Made by a program: the position numbers and the translations under genes
The notes under the pieces: model-generated
What the model saw: only the letters and a program-made list of their open reading frames with translations
The model's database searches: none
Told to the model about the DNA's origin: nothing
Shown: in pieces, positions 40,533-48,550 of the stretch
How positions within the stretch are numbered: the stretch's first letter is position 1
How the letters are laid out: every line of letters begins with the position of its first letter
DNA from: an uncultured Treponema sp.
GTDB lineage: Bacteria; Spirochaetota; Spirochaetia; Treponematales; Treponemataceae
Direction of reading: 5' to 3'
Assembly (NCBI GenBank): GCA_947174385.1
Contig: CAMWIU010000003.1
Location: 1-48,550, forward strand
DNA length: 48,550 bases

Positions 40533-41393
40533 ATGAAAAAAATAATTCCAATCCTCACGCTTGCGGCATTTTGCCTTGCGCCGGCTTGTGCAAAACGACG
40601 TGCGGCCACTGCCGACGCAATTCCCGATTCTTACGATGAAGTTGAAACGGCGATTCCGGTTGACAAAGAAAAAAAGAGTGCCAAAAAAAATGCCTCTGAC
40701 GATCCTTATGACAAAGAAAAATTGCGTCCAAAAGGCGATCGCAGTTTCGGACAAAAACTTTTCGGACTAAACCGATTTCAACAAATCGAGCCATTTTCGG
40801 TTTTCGCAAAATCCTCGGTCGGAAAACTTCATCTCAAAAAAAATGGCTCGCTCATTCACAGGGCAGGCACGGACATCGGCGGCTTCTATTGCTACTACGA
40901 CACTTCGGCATACGCAGTGCAGTTCGCGCAGCCTGCCCGTGAGGTGCTCGTTTCCGCAGTGAATCAATATCTCTCGGATTTTGAAAACAAAAAGCTCAAC
41001 AAAAACGCAAAGAAAAAAGATACGGAGAGCATTTACGGAACAGCCGAAGCCTACGAAGAATACGGAATCGCGCTGGCAAATTTGAATCATGCGGCAAGGC
41101 CAAAAGTCTGCTTTGGATATGAGTTCATAAAAGGAAATCCCTACTTTATGATTTATGCAAAAAAAGCCAAAGATTTGAAATACGTAAAACGCAGTGGCGA
41201 CGATTCCAATGCAGAGCAAACAATCGCGCAGCGATACTATTTTACGAAAGCACAGGCAAAAACTTTGGCAACTTTTTTGAGCGACAGCAACATAGAATCT
41301 TTGCGAAAAGAAACAAGTTATGACGAAGTTTCCGACGACTATTTCGATGCCTACGAAAATTCCGACTCAGAGAACGGCGAAGAAGTTGAATAA
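40533..41393 (+). CDS. Exported lipoprotein, paralogue pair member 1
   Basis: A 286-aa protein. The start at 40533 lies 6 nt after GGAG. Lipobox LAPAC, then a charged low-complexity region (KKSAKKNASDDPYDKEK) to about residue 70. The folded part has YLSDFENKKLNKNAKKKDTESIYGTAEAYEEYG...VCFGYEFIKGNPYFMIYAKKA and ends with LATFLSDSNIESL plus an acidic tail. No known domain recognised. Same architecture as the next gene. No -10/-35 pair stood out upstream. Confidence 0.7.
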   Translation: MKKIIPILTLAAFCLAPACAKRRAATADAIPDSYDEVETAIPVDKEKKSAKKNASDDPYDKEKLRPKGDRSFGQKLFGLNRFQQIEPFSVFAKSSVGKLHLKKNGSLIHRAGTDIGGFYCYYDTSAYAVQFAQPAREVLVSAVNQYLSDFENKKLNKNAKKKDTESIYGTAEAYEEYGIALANLNHAARPKVCFGYEFIKGNPYFMIYAKKAKDLKYVKRSGDDSNAEQTIAQRYYFTKAQAKTLATFLSDSNIESLRKETSYDEVSDDYFDAYENSDSENGEEVE

Positions 41394-41997
41394 TTCCCAT
41401 CCGAAAAGAATCAGGCCGCTTTGCATTCTTATGGCATGCATCGCGGCTTTTTTCTGCGAAACGATTTTATCAGCGCAGGAATTTCCACACGAAAAAATCG
41501 AACAAGAAAAACGCACGGCGCGATTTTTCGACGGAGAAAAAATTCGCGAATTACAAATTTTCAAATCGGCTGAAAATAATTCGCAAAAGGAAATTTGCAT
41601 CGCGCAATTTTTTTCACAAACGCGCTACTACAATTTGCATTTTTCGGATGATGAATTTCTCGCGCTAAAATCTGCAGAGGCTTCGTACAATTCAGATTTC
41701 GAAAATCGAAAACTTTCACGCAAGAATAAAAAGTCCACTACAAAATACGGCAAATTTTCCGCACAAATCGAATGGGGAACTTCGCGCAAAAACATGACGC
41801 AAATTTCACGCGAAGCAAGCGCGGCATTCGGCTATACGTTCGTAAAAAAATCACCCTACTTTTCAATTTCCGTGCAAAGCGCGCAAGCCGAAAATCCAAC
41901 TTCAAAAGTCCTCGCAAATTCAGGAAACGTGACGCTGCTTTTTACAAAGGCGCAACTCGCGCAATTTATCTTGCAAATTGAACGTGCTGAAAATTAG
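41386..41997 (+). CDS. Exported protein, paralogue pair member 2
   Basis: 203 aa from a TTG at 41386 that overlaps the previous stop by 8 nt; GAAGAAG lies just upstream, and the resulting N-terminus NNSHPKRIRPLCILMACIAAFFCETILSAQ is a good signal peptide (an ATG at 41431 would cut off its basic end). The mature part aligns with the preceding gene: YNSDFENRKLSRKNKKSTTKYGKFSAQIEWGTSRKN...AAFGYTFVKKSPYFSISVQSA, and both end with a T(K)AQxxxF helix. It lacks the lipobox. Function unknown. Its end overlaps the convergent ispH stop by 4 nt. Confidence 0.68.
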   Translation: MNNSHPKRIRPLCILMACIAAFFCETILSAQEFPHEKIEQEKRTARFFDGEKIRELQIFKSAENNSQKEICIAQFFSQTRYYNLHFSDDEFLALKSAEASYNSDFENRKLSRKNKKSTTKYGKFSAQIEWGTSRKNMTQISREASAAFGYTFVKKSPYFSISVQSAQAENPTSKVLANSGNVTLLFTKAQLAQFILQIERAEN

Positions 41998-42887
41998 GCG
42001 CGGCAAAACGCACGCTCGACTTCTTCAATCAAAAAATCAGGAGTGCTCGCACCAGCCGTAATTCCCACAGTCGCCGCGCCACAAAGCTCGCCTTCTTCCA
42101 AAAGTCGCGCAGCTTCCTGTGCGTTTTCCACAAAAAAACTTTTTTCGCAAAGCACGCGCGCAAGTTCAAAAAGCCGCCTTGAGTTCGCGGATTTTTTTCC
42201 GCCCACGACAATTATCGCATCGGATTTTTCTGCCAAATCCCGCAACGCTTTTTGGCGACTTTGCGTCGCAGGACAAATCGTGTCGAGCACTTGCAAATTC
42301 GGAATTTTTTCGCGCAATGCATCGGCGATTTTTCTAAACTCATCGGGAGAAAAAGTCGTTTGGCTCAAAAGCACAAAATTTTCGCAAGGAAGGCTTTCAA
42401 AAGAATTCGCAAATTTTTTCGCTTCCGCCGCATTTTGCACAAGCACGAATTTTCCGCCGCCCTGCTCCGCGCTTCCCTGCAACGCGCGCACTTCGCCGTG
42501 TCCCGCATCTCCTGCCAAAATTACGCAGCCGCCTTTTTTCGAAAATTCTTCGGCGCGGCGAAGACTCGCCGCGACCCTCGGGCAAGTGGAATCGATGACC
42601 TCCGCGCCAGTCGCCATGATTTTTTTCAAGACATTCGGCGCAATTCCATGTGCGCGCAAAAGAACGACGCAATTTTCATCAAGGAAATCGATTTGACTTT
42701 CATCGAGGATTTTCAAGCCGCGCTCTTCAAACTTTTTCAGAACAGTCTCATTGTGGATGAGCGGTCCCAAAGAAAAGATTTTTTTTTCGCCAAATGAATT
42801 TCGCTCGAGCGCGTCCTCGGCAGCTTTCACCGCCAAGCGCACACCAGAACAAAATCCCATCACTGCGGAACGAGCCAAGCGCGGCAT
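41994..42887 (-). CDS. ispH: 4-hydroxy-3-methylbut-2-enyl diphosphate reductase
   Basis: 297-aa IspH (LytB), the last step of the MEP isoprenoid pathway; a [4Fe-4S] enzyme making IPP and DMAPP. The three cluster cysteines are in MGFCSGVRLAV, VIDSTCPRVA and VLDTICPATQSRQ; HGEV and the conserved HAGAP-like RAHGIAP block are present. The ATG at 42887 gives the usual ten residues before GFC; the frame also opens with a TTG at 42926 that abuts the secF stop. It is the last gene of the yajC-secD-secF transcript. Confidence 0.93.
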   Translation of the reverse strand: MPRLARSAVMGFCSGVRLAVKAAEDALERNSFGEKKIFSLGPLIHNETVLKKFEERGLKILDESQIDFLDENCVVLLRAHGIAPNVLKKIMATGAEVIDSTCPRVAASLRRAEEFSKKGGCVILAGDAGHGEVRALQGSAEQGGGKFVLVQNAAEAKKFANSFESLPCENFVLLSQTTFSPDEFRKIADALREKIPNLQVLDTICPATQSRQKALRDLAEKSDAIIVVGGKKSANSRRLFELARVLCEKSFFVENAQEAARLLEEGELCGAATVGITAGASTPDFLIEEVERAFCRA

Positions 42888-42926
42888 TTCATTCCGCTCG
42901 GTTTTTTTTCCGTATAAAATGTCCAA

Positions 42927-43847
42927 TTAACCGACCACGACAGTCTGCGCGGGCTTTTTCGGAAGCGCGTGGTGAAAGCCGAATTCAGACTTCCAATTTC
43001 GCCGCGTCAAATTGATGAAGCCGCTTGAAATGAAAATCGAAGAATAAAATCCACTCAAAAGTCCCACCATCATCGCGAGCGCGAAATCCTTTATGCTGCC
43101 CGTAGTGAAAATGTAAAGCGCGAGCACGGCAAAAAAAGTCGTGGCGGTCGTGATGATCGAACGCGTGAGCGTGTCCGTCAAAGACTGGTCGAGAATTTCG
43201 CCGAACTTTTTCACTTCCATCAGCGGCAGATTATAGCGAACCCTGTCAAGGATGACGACAGTCGCGTTTATCGAATATCCGACAATCGTCAAAACCGCAG
43301 CCAAAACCGTCGTGCTGAATTCAAGCTGCGACCAAATTATGAAAGTGAACATTATGAAAATGTCGTGGATAAGCGCGATGATTGCGCCAAGCGCGAAGTC
43401 CCAGTGAAATCTAACCGTGGCATAAAGCCAAATCAAAACCATCGTGCCCAAAAGAAGCAAAATCGAATTTCGCGCGAGAGATGCGGACATGCTCGAACCG
43501 ATGAAGTCGGTTTTCTGCACGGAAACATTCGCCGCGCCATATTTCGCATTGAGCGCGTCCGTAATTTGCGAATCGTCCTCGGAAATTCCCGAACGGATTT
43601 GATAGAACGAAGAATCCGCGCCGCCGATTTTTTTTACGCTCACTCCGCCAAAAGCCGAAAGCGCGTCGCGCACTTCTTCAATTCCTGCCGCATTGGAAAT
43701 TTCCACTTCCTCAATCATTCCGGGTCTAAAGTCAATTCCAAAATTTATTCCGCGAACGAACAAGCCGACAACGCCGCCCACAATCAAAACGAGAGAAATT
43801 ATCGCGCAAGGCAAAAACGCTTTGCTAAAATTTATTCGGTCTTTCAT
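42927..43847 (-). CDS. secF: Protein translocase subunit SecF
   Basis: 306-aa SecF of the SecDF membrane complex, which uses the proton gradient to assist late steps of protein export. Six helices; GINFGIDFRPGMIEEVE (the FGIDFxGG-type motif), VGYSINATVVILDRVRYNL and LTRSIITTATTFFAVLALY are diagnostic. Its start overlaps the secD stop by 4 nt. Confidence 0.96.
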   Translation of the reverse strand: MKDRINFSKAFLPCAIISLVLIVGGVVGLFVRGINFGIDFRPGMIEEVEISNAAGIEEVRDALSAFGGVSVKKIGGADSSFYQIRSGISEDDSQITDALNAKYGAANVSVQKTDFIGSSMSASLARNSILLLLGTMVLIWLYATVRFHWDFALGAIIALIHDIFIMFTFIIWSQLEFSTTVLAAVLTIVGYSINATVVILDRVRYNLPLMEVKKFGEILDQSLTDTLTRSIITTATTFFAVLALYIFTTGSIKDFALAMMVGLLSGFYSSIFISSGFINLTRRNWKSEFGFHHALPKKPAQTVVVG

Positions 43848-45643
43848 TGTTTCCTCCAGCTTATGCTGACTTTCTTCGAACCGAACGCTTCAGTGCCGAC
43901 ATCGAAAATCAGTCGGCTGACGAACAGCGCGGTAAAGACGGAAGAAGCCACGCCGATTGCAAGGCTCACCGCAAATCCTTGGATTGAACCAGTTCCGAGC
44001 TGGCTCAAGAAAAGAGCCGCGATAAACGTCGTGATGTTCGAGTCCATAATCGCCCAAAACGCGCCTTCAAAGCCCGCGCTGATTGCGTTCGCGCGAGTTT
44101 TTCCCGCCCGCAATTCTTCTTTTATTCTTTCGAAAATAATTACGTTCGCGTCCACCGCCATTCCCACCGTGAGAATCATTCCCGCGATGCTCGAAAGCGT
44201 AAGCGTCAAATTGAACGCGGAAAGAACTGCGAACAAAATGTACATGTTCAAAACCTGCGCAACAATCGCGTTGATGCCCGCTCCTTTATAGAACACAAGC
44301 ATAAATACGAAAATCGCAATCAAGCCCACGGCAAGCGCGGTGAGACCGTCGCGAATCGTCTGTTCGCCCAATTCCGCGCCGATGACTTGCTGGCTTTCAA
44401 CGCTGAGCGGAACTTCAAGCCAAGCCGTCTGCAATACTTTCTGCAAATTCTGCGCTTCTTCCAAACCGAATCCGTCGATGCGAACGCGACCGCCGCCGAT
44501 TTTCGTGCGAATCGTTGCCGCGCTTTTTACCTTGTTGTCGCTAACAACCGCAAGACGCTCGCCAGTATGCGCGCCCGTGAAGTCCGCGAAAATTTCCGCG
44601 CCTTCCATATCAAGCGTAAAGTCCACGCCAGTTTGTCCCATTTGGTCGCGGGAAACTTCGGCACTTTTTACATAGCGTCCGTCCAACGCGACTTCTTTTT
44701 TGAGAGCCATATACTGAACGAATTCGTCAAGTCCATAGCTGTCTTTCGTGTAGTAGCCCAAAATCTCAACATCGTCGGGAACAATTGAAGGATCTTTGAG
44801 CGAACCATCCTCGTTGAACGTATCGCCGGGATTTGAATAATAATATGAAAGAAATTGATTCGTGGCATCGTCATCGACAAGGCGGAAGTTGAGAACGCCT
44901 TTTCCCATTATGATTGTATTGATCGCGCTGCTTTGTTCCGCGCCAGGAATCTCGATGTAAATTCTGTCCTCGCCCTGCTGACGGATAACTGGATTGCTCA
45001 AACCAAAGCGGTCGATGCGGCTTTGCAAAGTTTCCACAGCCTGCGCCATCGCGCGCGCCTTGAATTCCGCTTCGCCGCCCACCAAAGCCGTGTCGCCCTG
45101 CAAGCGCAAAGCCTCTTCCAAATCCGCGCGGACGATGATATTGATTCCGCCCGAAAGGTCAAGTCCGAGCTTCACCGAATTGGTATAATTCTTTTTGTCC
45201 GCCAAAACCTTTTCGCGATAATGTTCCTGGAACAAATCCAAAAGCTGGCGATGAACCGAAGAAGCCACCTCTTTTTTCTCTTCGTCCGTGTTGGCATTTC
45301 GCCCAAAACTGAACGAATTCAAAATCGCGCCGAGAGTGAATTTTTCGGGAACGGGCTTTTTGAAAGCCTTGTAATTTTTTTTGGCCTGCTTCACAAGCCA
45401 AGCGTAATTTTCGCCAGGCTCCAAATCAGGATTGGCGACGGCGGCAAGTTCCAAAGCCTTCACGTCTTTGCCGGCCTGTTCCATAGAATATTCTTTGATT
45501 TTTTCAAGCGACATAAGCGCGAGACGCTGGGCATCGCTGCTCGTCCTAAAATACCAAGCGATTGTGGGACGCAAAAATACCAGGCACAATGCCAAAACGA
45601 CAAGGAGGATGACAAATCGCCATCCTTTGTTTCCCTTTTCCAT
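43844..45643 (-). CDS. secD: Protein translocase subunit SecD
   Basis: 599-aa SecD. The first helix is followed by LGLDLSGGINIIVRAD (D1 motif), the large periplasmic P1 region (LQSRIDRFGLSNPVIRQQGEDRIYIEIPG) and five C-terminal helices with LIAIFVFMLVFYKGAG and GMAVDANVIIFERIKEELRAGK. GGAG precedes the ATG by 7 nt. Second protein gene of the operon, 14 nt after yajC. Confidence 0.97.
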   Translation of the reverse strand: MEKGNKGWRFVILLVVLALCLVFLRPTIAWYFRTSSDAQRLALMSLEKIKEYSMEQAGKDVKALELAAVANPDLEPGENYAWLVKQAKKNYKAFKKPVPEKFTLGAILNSFSFGRNANTDEEKKEVASSVHRQLLDLFQEHYREKVLADKKNYTNSVKLGLDLSGGINIIVRADLEEALRLQGDTALVGGEAEFKARAMAQAVETLQSRIDRFGLSNPVIRQQGEDRIYIEIPGAEQSSAINTIIMGKGVLNFRLVDDDATNQFLSYYYSNPGDTFNEDGSLKDPSIVPDDVEILGYYTKDSYGLDEFVQYMALKKEVALDGRYVKSAEVSRDQMGQTGVDFTLDMEGAEIFADFTGAHTGERLAVVSDNKVKSAATIRTKIGGGRVRIDGFGLEEAQNLQKVLQTAWLEVPLSVESQQVIGAELGEQTIRDGLTALAVGLIAIFVFMLVFYKGAGINAIVAQVLNMYILFAVLSAFNLTLTLSSIAGMILTVGMAVDANVIIFERIKEELRAGKTRANAISAGFEGAFWAIMDSNITTFIAALFLSQLGTGSIQGFAVSLAIGVASSVFTALFVSRLIFDVGTEAFGSKKVSISWRKQ

Positions 45644-45657
45644 CTGTACACTCCAAA

Positions 45658-46035
45658 TTAGTTGTCTTTTATCGCTTCTTTGACTTCGGCCTTGTCTTCA
45701 ATTTTATTTTCAACATTTTTTTCGACTTCAGTCTTTTCCACGCTGGCGATTGCCGTGCGGTTGAATTCGATTTTCGCATTGTCGTCAACTTTCAAAACGA
45801 CCGTCTTTTCTTTTACAGAAGTCACCGTGCCGTGAATTCCGCCAATCGTAACAACCTTGTCGCCCTTTTTGAGCGCGGCGAGCATTTTTTCGGTTTCCTT
45901 CTGCCTTTTGCTTTGCGGACGAATAAGGAAAAAGTAAAAAATCGCAATCATCATAACGACAGTTACTATAAGAGACATAAAACTTCCTGTCGTTGAAGCG
46001 CCGCCGGCGACTTGCAAGAGTGAAAGAAATGACAT
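45658..46035 (-). CDS. yajC: Preprotein translocase subunit YajC
   Basis: 125-aa small membrane protein: one helix (MSLIVTVVMMIAIFYFFLIRPQSKRQKE with the family RPQxKR motif) then LAALKKGDKVVTIGGIHGTVTSVKEKTVVLKVDDNAKIEFNRTAIASV, the YajC core. The C-terminal 25 residues are Lys/Glu-rich. The start at 46035 follows AAGG. First protein gene after tRNA-Val, ahead of secD and secF. Confidence 0.95.
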   Translation of the reverse strand: MSFLSLLQVAGGASTTGSFMSLIVTVVMMIAIFYFFLIRPQSKRQKETEKMLAALKKGDKVVTIGGIHGTVTSVKEKTVVLKVDDNAKIEFNRTAIASVEKTEVEKNVENKIEDKAEVKEAIKDN

Positions 46036-46064
46036 AAGAACCTTCCCGTTTTTTAAAAATAAAA

Positions 46065-46138
46065 TGCGGAATAGTGGATTCGAACCACCGACCCCCACGA
46101 TGTCAACGTGATGCTCTAACCAACTGAGCTAACTCCGC
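46065..46138 (-). tRNA. tRNA-Val (anticodon GAC)
   Basis: 74 nt on the minus strand. Acceptor GCGGAGT pairs with ATTCCGC (one G-T), discriminator A. D-arm AGCTCAGTTGGTTAGAGC. Anticodon stem TCACG/CGTGG-type around TTGACAT, anticodon GAC. T-arm GGTGGTTCGAATCCACT. CCA is not encoded. Ends 30 nt before the yajC start and probably shares its promoter. Confidence 0.96.
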
Positions 46139-46149
46139 AAGTGTTTTTA

Positions 46150-46179
46150 ATTATATCATAAATCGAAATAAATTGTCAA
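46150..46179 (-). promoter_or_regulatory. Promoter of tRNA-Val and the yajC-secDF-ispH operon
   Basis: TTGACA (46174-46179) and TATAAT (46150-46155), both consensus, spacing 18, minus strand. No terminator was found between the tRNA and yajC. Confidence 0.75.
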
Positions 46180-46202
46180 GTACTTTTCGCTTGAAAGTAT
46201 CG

Positions 46203-46222
46203 ACAAACTCCCACTAGTTTGT
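46203..46222. repeat. Inverted repeat at the end of the amino-acid ABC operon
   Basis: ACAAACT and AGTTTGT around the stop codon at 46214. It could end transcription or stall RNase, but no T run follows on the minus strand. Confidence 0.35.
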
Positions 46223-46975
46223 GGCGGAAAAGCGTTTTAGGAAATTTTTCGTGCGCTCTTCGCGAGGATTGTTTATCAACTGATTTGGCTCGCCCTCTTC
46301 CACTATCACGCCGCCGTCCATGAAAATGACGTGGTCGCTCGTGTCGCGCGCGAAAGCCATTTCGTGCGTCACGATTATCATCGTCATTTTTTGGCGCGCC
46401 AAATCTTTTATCACTTCAAGGATCTCGCCAGTGAGTTCAGGATCGAGCGCGCTCGTCGGCTCGTCGAAAACCAACACTTCGGGATTCATCGCCAAGGCGC
46501 GCGCTATGCTCACGCGCTGCTGCTGGCCGCCCGAAAGTTCGCAAGGATACGACTTTTCTTTTTCGGAAAGATTCATTCTAGAAAGCCATTCTCGCGCGGT
46601 CTTTTCGGCTTCGGCGCGGGGCGTTTTCAAAACGCGGATTTGAGGCTCTGCGACATTTTGCAAAACCGAATAATGCGGAAACAAGTTGAAATTTTGGAAA
46701 ACCATTCCGATTTTCAAACCGATTTTTCTTTGGGAATTTTTGTCGCAATAAATTCCGTCTTTCACCAAATCACTTCCGCAAATGTTTATCGAGCCGCCCG
46801 AAACTTTTTCCAACTGTGCGAGGCATCGCAAAATCGTGGACTTGCCGCTTCCGCTCGGCCCGATTATTCCGAGCACTTCGCCTTTTTTCACGCAAAACGA
46901 AATGTCTTTGAGGATTTCATTTTCGCCGAAATTTTTGCGGAGATTTTTTGCCGTTATTATTTTTTCGTTTTCCAT
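46214..46975 (-). CDS. Polar amino-acid ABC transporter ATP-binding protein
   Basis: 253-aa ATPase of the GlnQ/HisP type: Walker [10 protein letters not shown], signature [16 protein letters not shown], Walker [17 protein letters not shown]-loop VTHEMAFA. The QQRV sequence and overall length (about 245-255 aa) are typical of polar amino-acid systems. Third gene of the operon, 26 nt after the permease. No clear Shine-Dalgarno, so it may rely on coupling. Confidence 0.95.
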   Translation of the reverse strand: MENEKIITAKNLRKNFGENEILKDISFCVKKGEVLGIIGPSGSGKSTILRCLAQLEKVSGGSINICGSDLVKDGIYCDKNSQRKIGLKIGMVFQNFNLFPHYSVLQNVAEPQIRVLKTPRAEAEKTAREWLSRMNLSEKEKSYPCELSGGQQQRVSIARALAMNPEVLVFDEPTSALDPELTGEILEVIKDLARQKMTMIIVTHEMAFARDTSDHVIFMDGGVIVEEGEPNQLINNPREERTKNFLKRFSATN

Positions 46976-47001
46976 TTTTTCTATAATTGCAATTTCAATT
47001 T

Positions 47002-47643
47002 CTATTTATAATAGGACAATTTCTTTTCCAAAAAATTGAAAAACCACGAGACGATTCCGTTCATCAGAAAATAAAACGCGCCCGCCAAAAAAAGCGGCAC
47101 GGTGGAAACCATTCTGTTCGAAGCCGTCTTCGCGATGTGAAGCAATTCCACCACGCCAATCACTTGAACGAGAGCCGTGTCCTTTACGAGCGTAATTACT
47201 TCGTTTCCCATCGCTGGAATGATTCGCTTTACGACCTGCGGAATTATTATATAGAAAAAACGCGCGGCTTTTCCGTAGCCTAAAACATTCGCCGCTTCGT
47301 ACTGCCCGCGCGGAATCGATTCAAGCCCGCCGCGATAGATTTCCGCAAAATAGCAAGCGTAGTTTATCGCGAGCGCGATTATGGCGGCCACGAATCTTTC
47401 AAAGGAAAACGCGCCGTCGGTCAAAATGCCCGGAATGAAATAGACACAAATCAGCTGCAACATCAATGGCGTTCCGCGAATCAAAAGCAAAAACCATTTT
47501 ACGATTGTGCGGACAACGGCATTTTTCGACATTCTTCCGGCGCAAAGAACGAGCGCGAGCGGAACCGAAAAAATCAGCGTGAGGAAAAAAATTCTCACGG
47601 AAACCAAAGTTCCGCTCAGCATCGAAAGGATTTGCGCGCCCAT
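47002..47643 (-). CDS. Polar amino-acid ABC transporter permease
   Basis: 213-aa HisMQ-type permease, about five helices. The start ([32 protein letters not shown]) and the EAA loop ([46 protein letters not shown]) are characteristic. The ATG directly follows the stop of the binding-protein gene. Confidence 0.95.
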   Translation of the reverse strand: MGAQILSMLSGTLVSVRIFFLTLIFSVPLALVLCAGRMSKNAVVRTIVKWFLLLIRGTPLMLQLICVYFIPGILTDGAFSFERFVAAIIALAINYACYFAEIYRGGLESIPRGQYEAANVLGYGKAARFFYIIIPQVVKRIIPAMGNEVITLVKDTALVQVIGVVELLHIAKTASNRMVSTVPLFLAGAFYFLMNGIVSWFFNFLEKKLSYYK

Positions 47644-48450
47644 TTATTTTCCGATTACGGTGATGTCGCTTCCGAACCATTTTTCGCTAATGCGAGCAAC
47701 AGTTCCGTCCTTCTCCATTTCTTCAAGAATTTTTTGAACGCCGTCCGCAAGCTTCGCGTCCTTTTTTCTGAAAGCGATTCCGTAGCGTTCCGCGGCGAGG
47801 CTTTCTCCCAAAGTTTTCAGCGGCAAATTGGATTGCTTTATCACGTATTCGGCGACAACGCTGTCCATCACAACTCCGTCCACACGATTCATCTGCAAGT
47901 CGTTCAACGCCATCAAATTGTCCTGAAGCGGAATAATTTCCTTGAGGGAATTTTTGAAAGCGGGAGCAGAATTCACGGCATCTTCCGCGCTTGAGCCGTT
48001 TTGCAACGAAATCGACTTGCCTTTAAAATCCGCGAGCGTCTTCAACGGCGAATCGATTTTTACAACCACGACCTGATTGTTCTCAAGATACGGCTTTGTG
48101 AACGAAAACGCCTTGATGCGCTCGGCTGTCATCGTAAGCCCGTTCCAAATGCAGTCGATTTTTCCGCCGCGCAATTCCTGCTCCTTCGCGTCCCAATCAA
48201 TCGGCTGCGCCTTGAATTGCACGCCCATCCGCTTCGCAACTTCTTTTGCCAGGTCGATGTCAAAGCCGACGATTTCATTTTTTTCGTCGCGATAGCCCAT
48301 GGGCGGAAAAGAATCGTCCAAGCCAAGCACGAAAACTCCGCGCGATTTCAATTCTTCGAAAGAATTGTCGCCGCCAGCCTTTTTGGGCTTTGCGAAAATG
48401 CAGCCGAGAGACAACGCGGCAATCACCGCGCAAACCAAAATTTTTTTCAT
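47644..48450 (-). CDS. Amino-acid ABC transporter substrate-binding protein
   Basis: 268-aa exported SBP_bac_3 protein. The start at 48450 follows GAGGTG. The signal ends ALSLGCIFA-KPKK; the Cys could be a lipobox, or cleavage could follow IFA. Family blocks: LGLDDSFPPMGYRDEKNEIVGFDIDLAKEVAKRMG, IDCIWNGLTMTAERIKAFSFTKPYLENNQ and YGIAFRKKDAKLADGVQKILEEM. Binds a polar amino acid (type unknown). First gene of the SBP-permease-ATPase operon. Confidence 0.94.
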   Translation of the reverse strand: MKKILVCAVIAALSLGCIFAKPKKAGGDNSFEELKSRGVFVLGLDDSFPPMGYRDEKNEIVGFDIDLAKEVAKRMGVQFKAQPIDWDAKEQELRGGKIDCIWNGLTMTAERIKAFSFTKPYLENNQVVVVKIDSPLKTLADFKGKSISLQNGSSAEDAVNSAPAFKNSLKEIIPLQDNLMALNDLQMNRVDGVVMDSVVAEYVIKQSNLPLKTLGESLAAERYGIAFRKKDAKLADGVQKILEEMEKDGTVARISEKWFGSDITVIGK

Positions 48451-48471
48451 ATAGCACCTCACTATTTTTTT

Positions 48472-48487
48472 ACCGCTTGAAAGCGGT
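48472..48487. repeat. Small perfect hairpin upstream of the amino-acid ABC operon
   Basis: ACCGCTT-GA-AAGCGGT, flanked on the left by seven T, so on the minus strand it is followed by A's and is not a terminator for that direction. Lies in the leader of the operon. Confidence 0.5.
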
Positions 48488-48497
48488 GGAACTTAAA

Positions 48498-48549
48498 TTT
48501 GGAGGGAGACAACCCCTCTACTCGGAAGCGGGGGTTTTCTCCCTCCAAA
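48498..48549. repeat. Long GC-rich hairpin at the window edge
   Basis: An 11-bp outer stem TTTGGAGGGAG (48498-48508) with CTCCCTCCAAA (48539-48549), a 2-nt internal loop, then AACCCC (48511-48516) with GGGGTT (48531-48536). Could be an IS200/IS605-type end, a leader structure of the amino-acid operon, or a terminator for a gene beyond the window. Confidence 0.55.
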
Positions 48550-48550
48550 C

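Overview
The window looks like chromosomal DNA of a spirochaete of the Treponema type, probably a carbohydrate-degrading gut or rumen species. I infer this from protein content, not from a marker gene. The signs are: many Spirochaete-style lipoproteins with loose lipoboxes, BspA-type (LRR_5) leucine-rich proteins, an ABC_sub_bind sensor on a c-di-GMP enzyme, secreted GH16/GH5/GH13 enzymes, TTG starts, and homopolymeric G tracts of the kind treponemes use for phase variation. Genes lie on both strands and are tightly packed. There is no rRNA, CRISPR array, prophage or intact insertion sequence.

Layout. 0-7.7 kb: adenosine deaminase, ABC-F ATPase and an SH3-domain lipoprotein (minus), then oligoendopeptidase F and a PlsC-like acyltransferase (plus). 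7.8-13.3 kb: a 12-bp tandem repeat, a membrane GGDEF-EAL protein, and a convergent TrpX-type ABC transporter whose binding protein is homologous to the sensor domain of the GGDEF-EAL protein. 13.4-18.5 kb: TcdA, then a small glycan locus with an AraC regulator, a tandem-domain lipoprotein frameshifted at a nine-G tract, and a GH16 glucanase with two CBM4/9-like domains. A near-identical 34-bp element precedes both the lipoprotein and the glucanase, and overlaps the araC promoter. 18.6-22 kb: ferrous iron uptake (feoA, feoA, feoB with an eight-G tract, and a Cys-rich FeoB-associated protein). 22-32.6 kb: an outer-membrane-type protein, C-N hydrolase, HMGL-like aldolase, M48 lipoprotein, an acyltransferase-SGNH fusion, nitroreductase, GH5, a GH13 homologue lacking its nucleophile, and a DUF2974 hydrolase. 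33-41.9 kb: a secreted BspA protein, tRNA-Leu, TatD, an isolated AMP-binding-like fragment, a cytoplasmic LRR protein, a DtxR/MntR regulator and two paralogous exported proteins. 42-48.5 kb (minus): tRNA-Val-yajC-secD-secF-ispH and an amino-acid ABC operon.

The most notable signals are these. (1) The AraC, phase-variable lipoprotein and GH16 set tied together by a shared upstream element. (2) Several genes without a Shine-Dalgarno sequence have a good -35/-10 pair with 17-18 nt spacing that ends 6-9 nt before the start codon, which predicts leaderless mRNAs. (3) A family of intergenic modules lies at 31.3-36.9 kb. Two full copies have the same four hairpins in the same order, with different stem sequences that still pair. 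(4) A second dispersed intergenic repeat family, one copy of which has 14-bp inverted ends. All calls come from reading the sequence; no database search was run.
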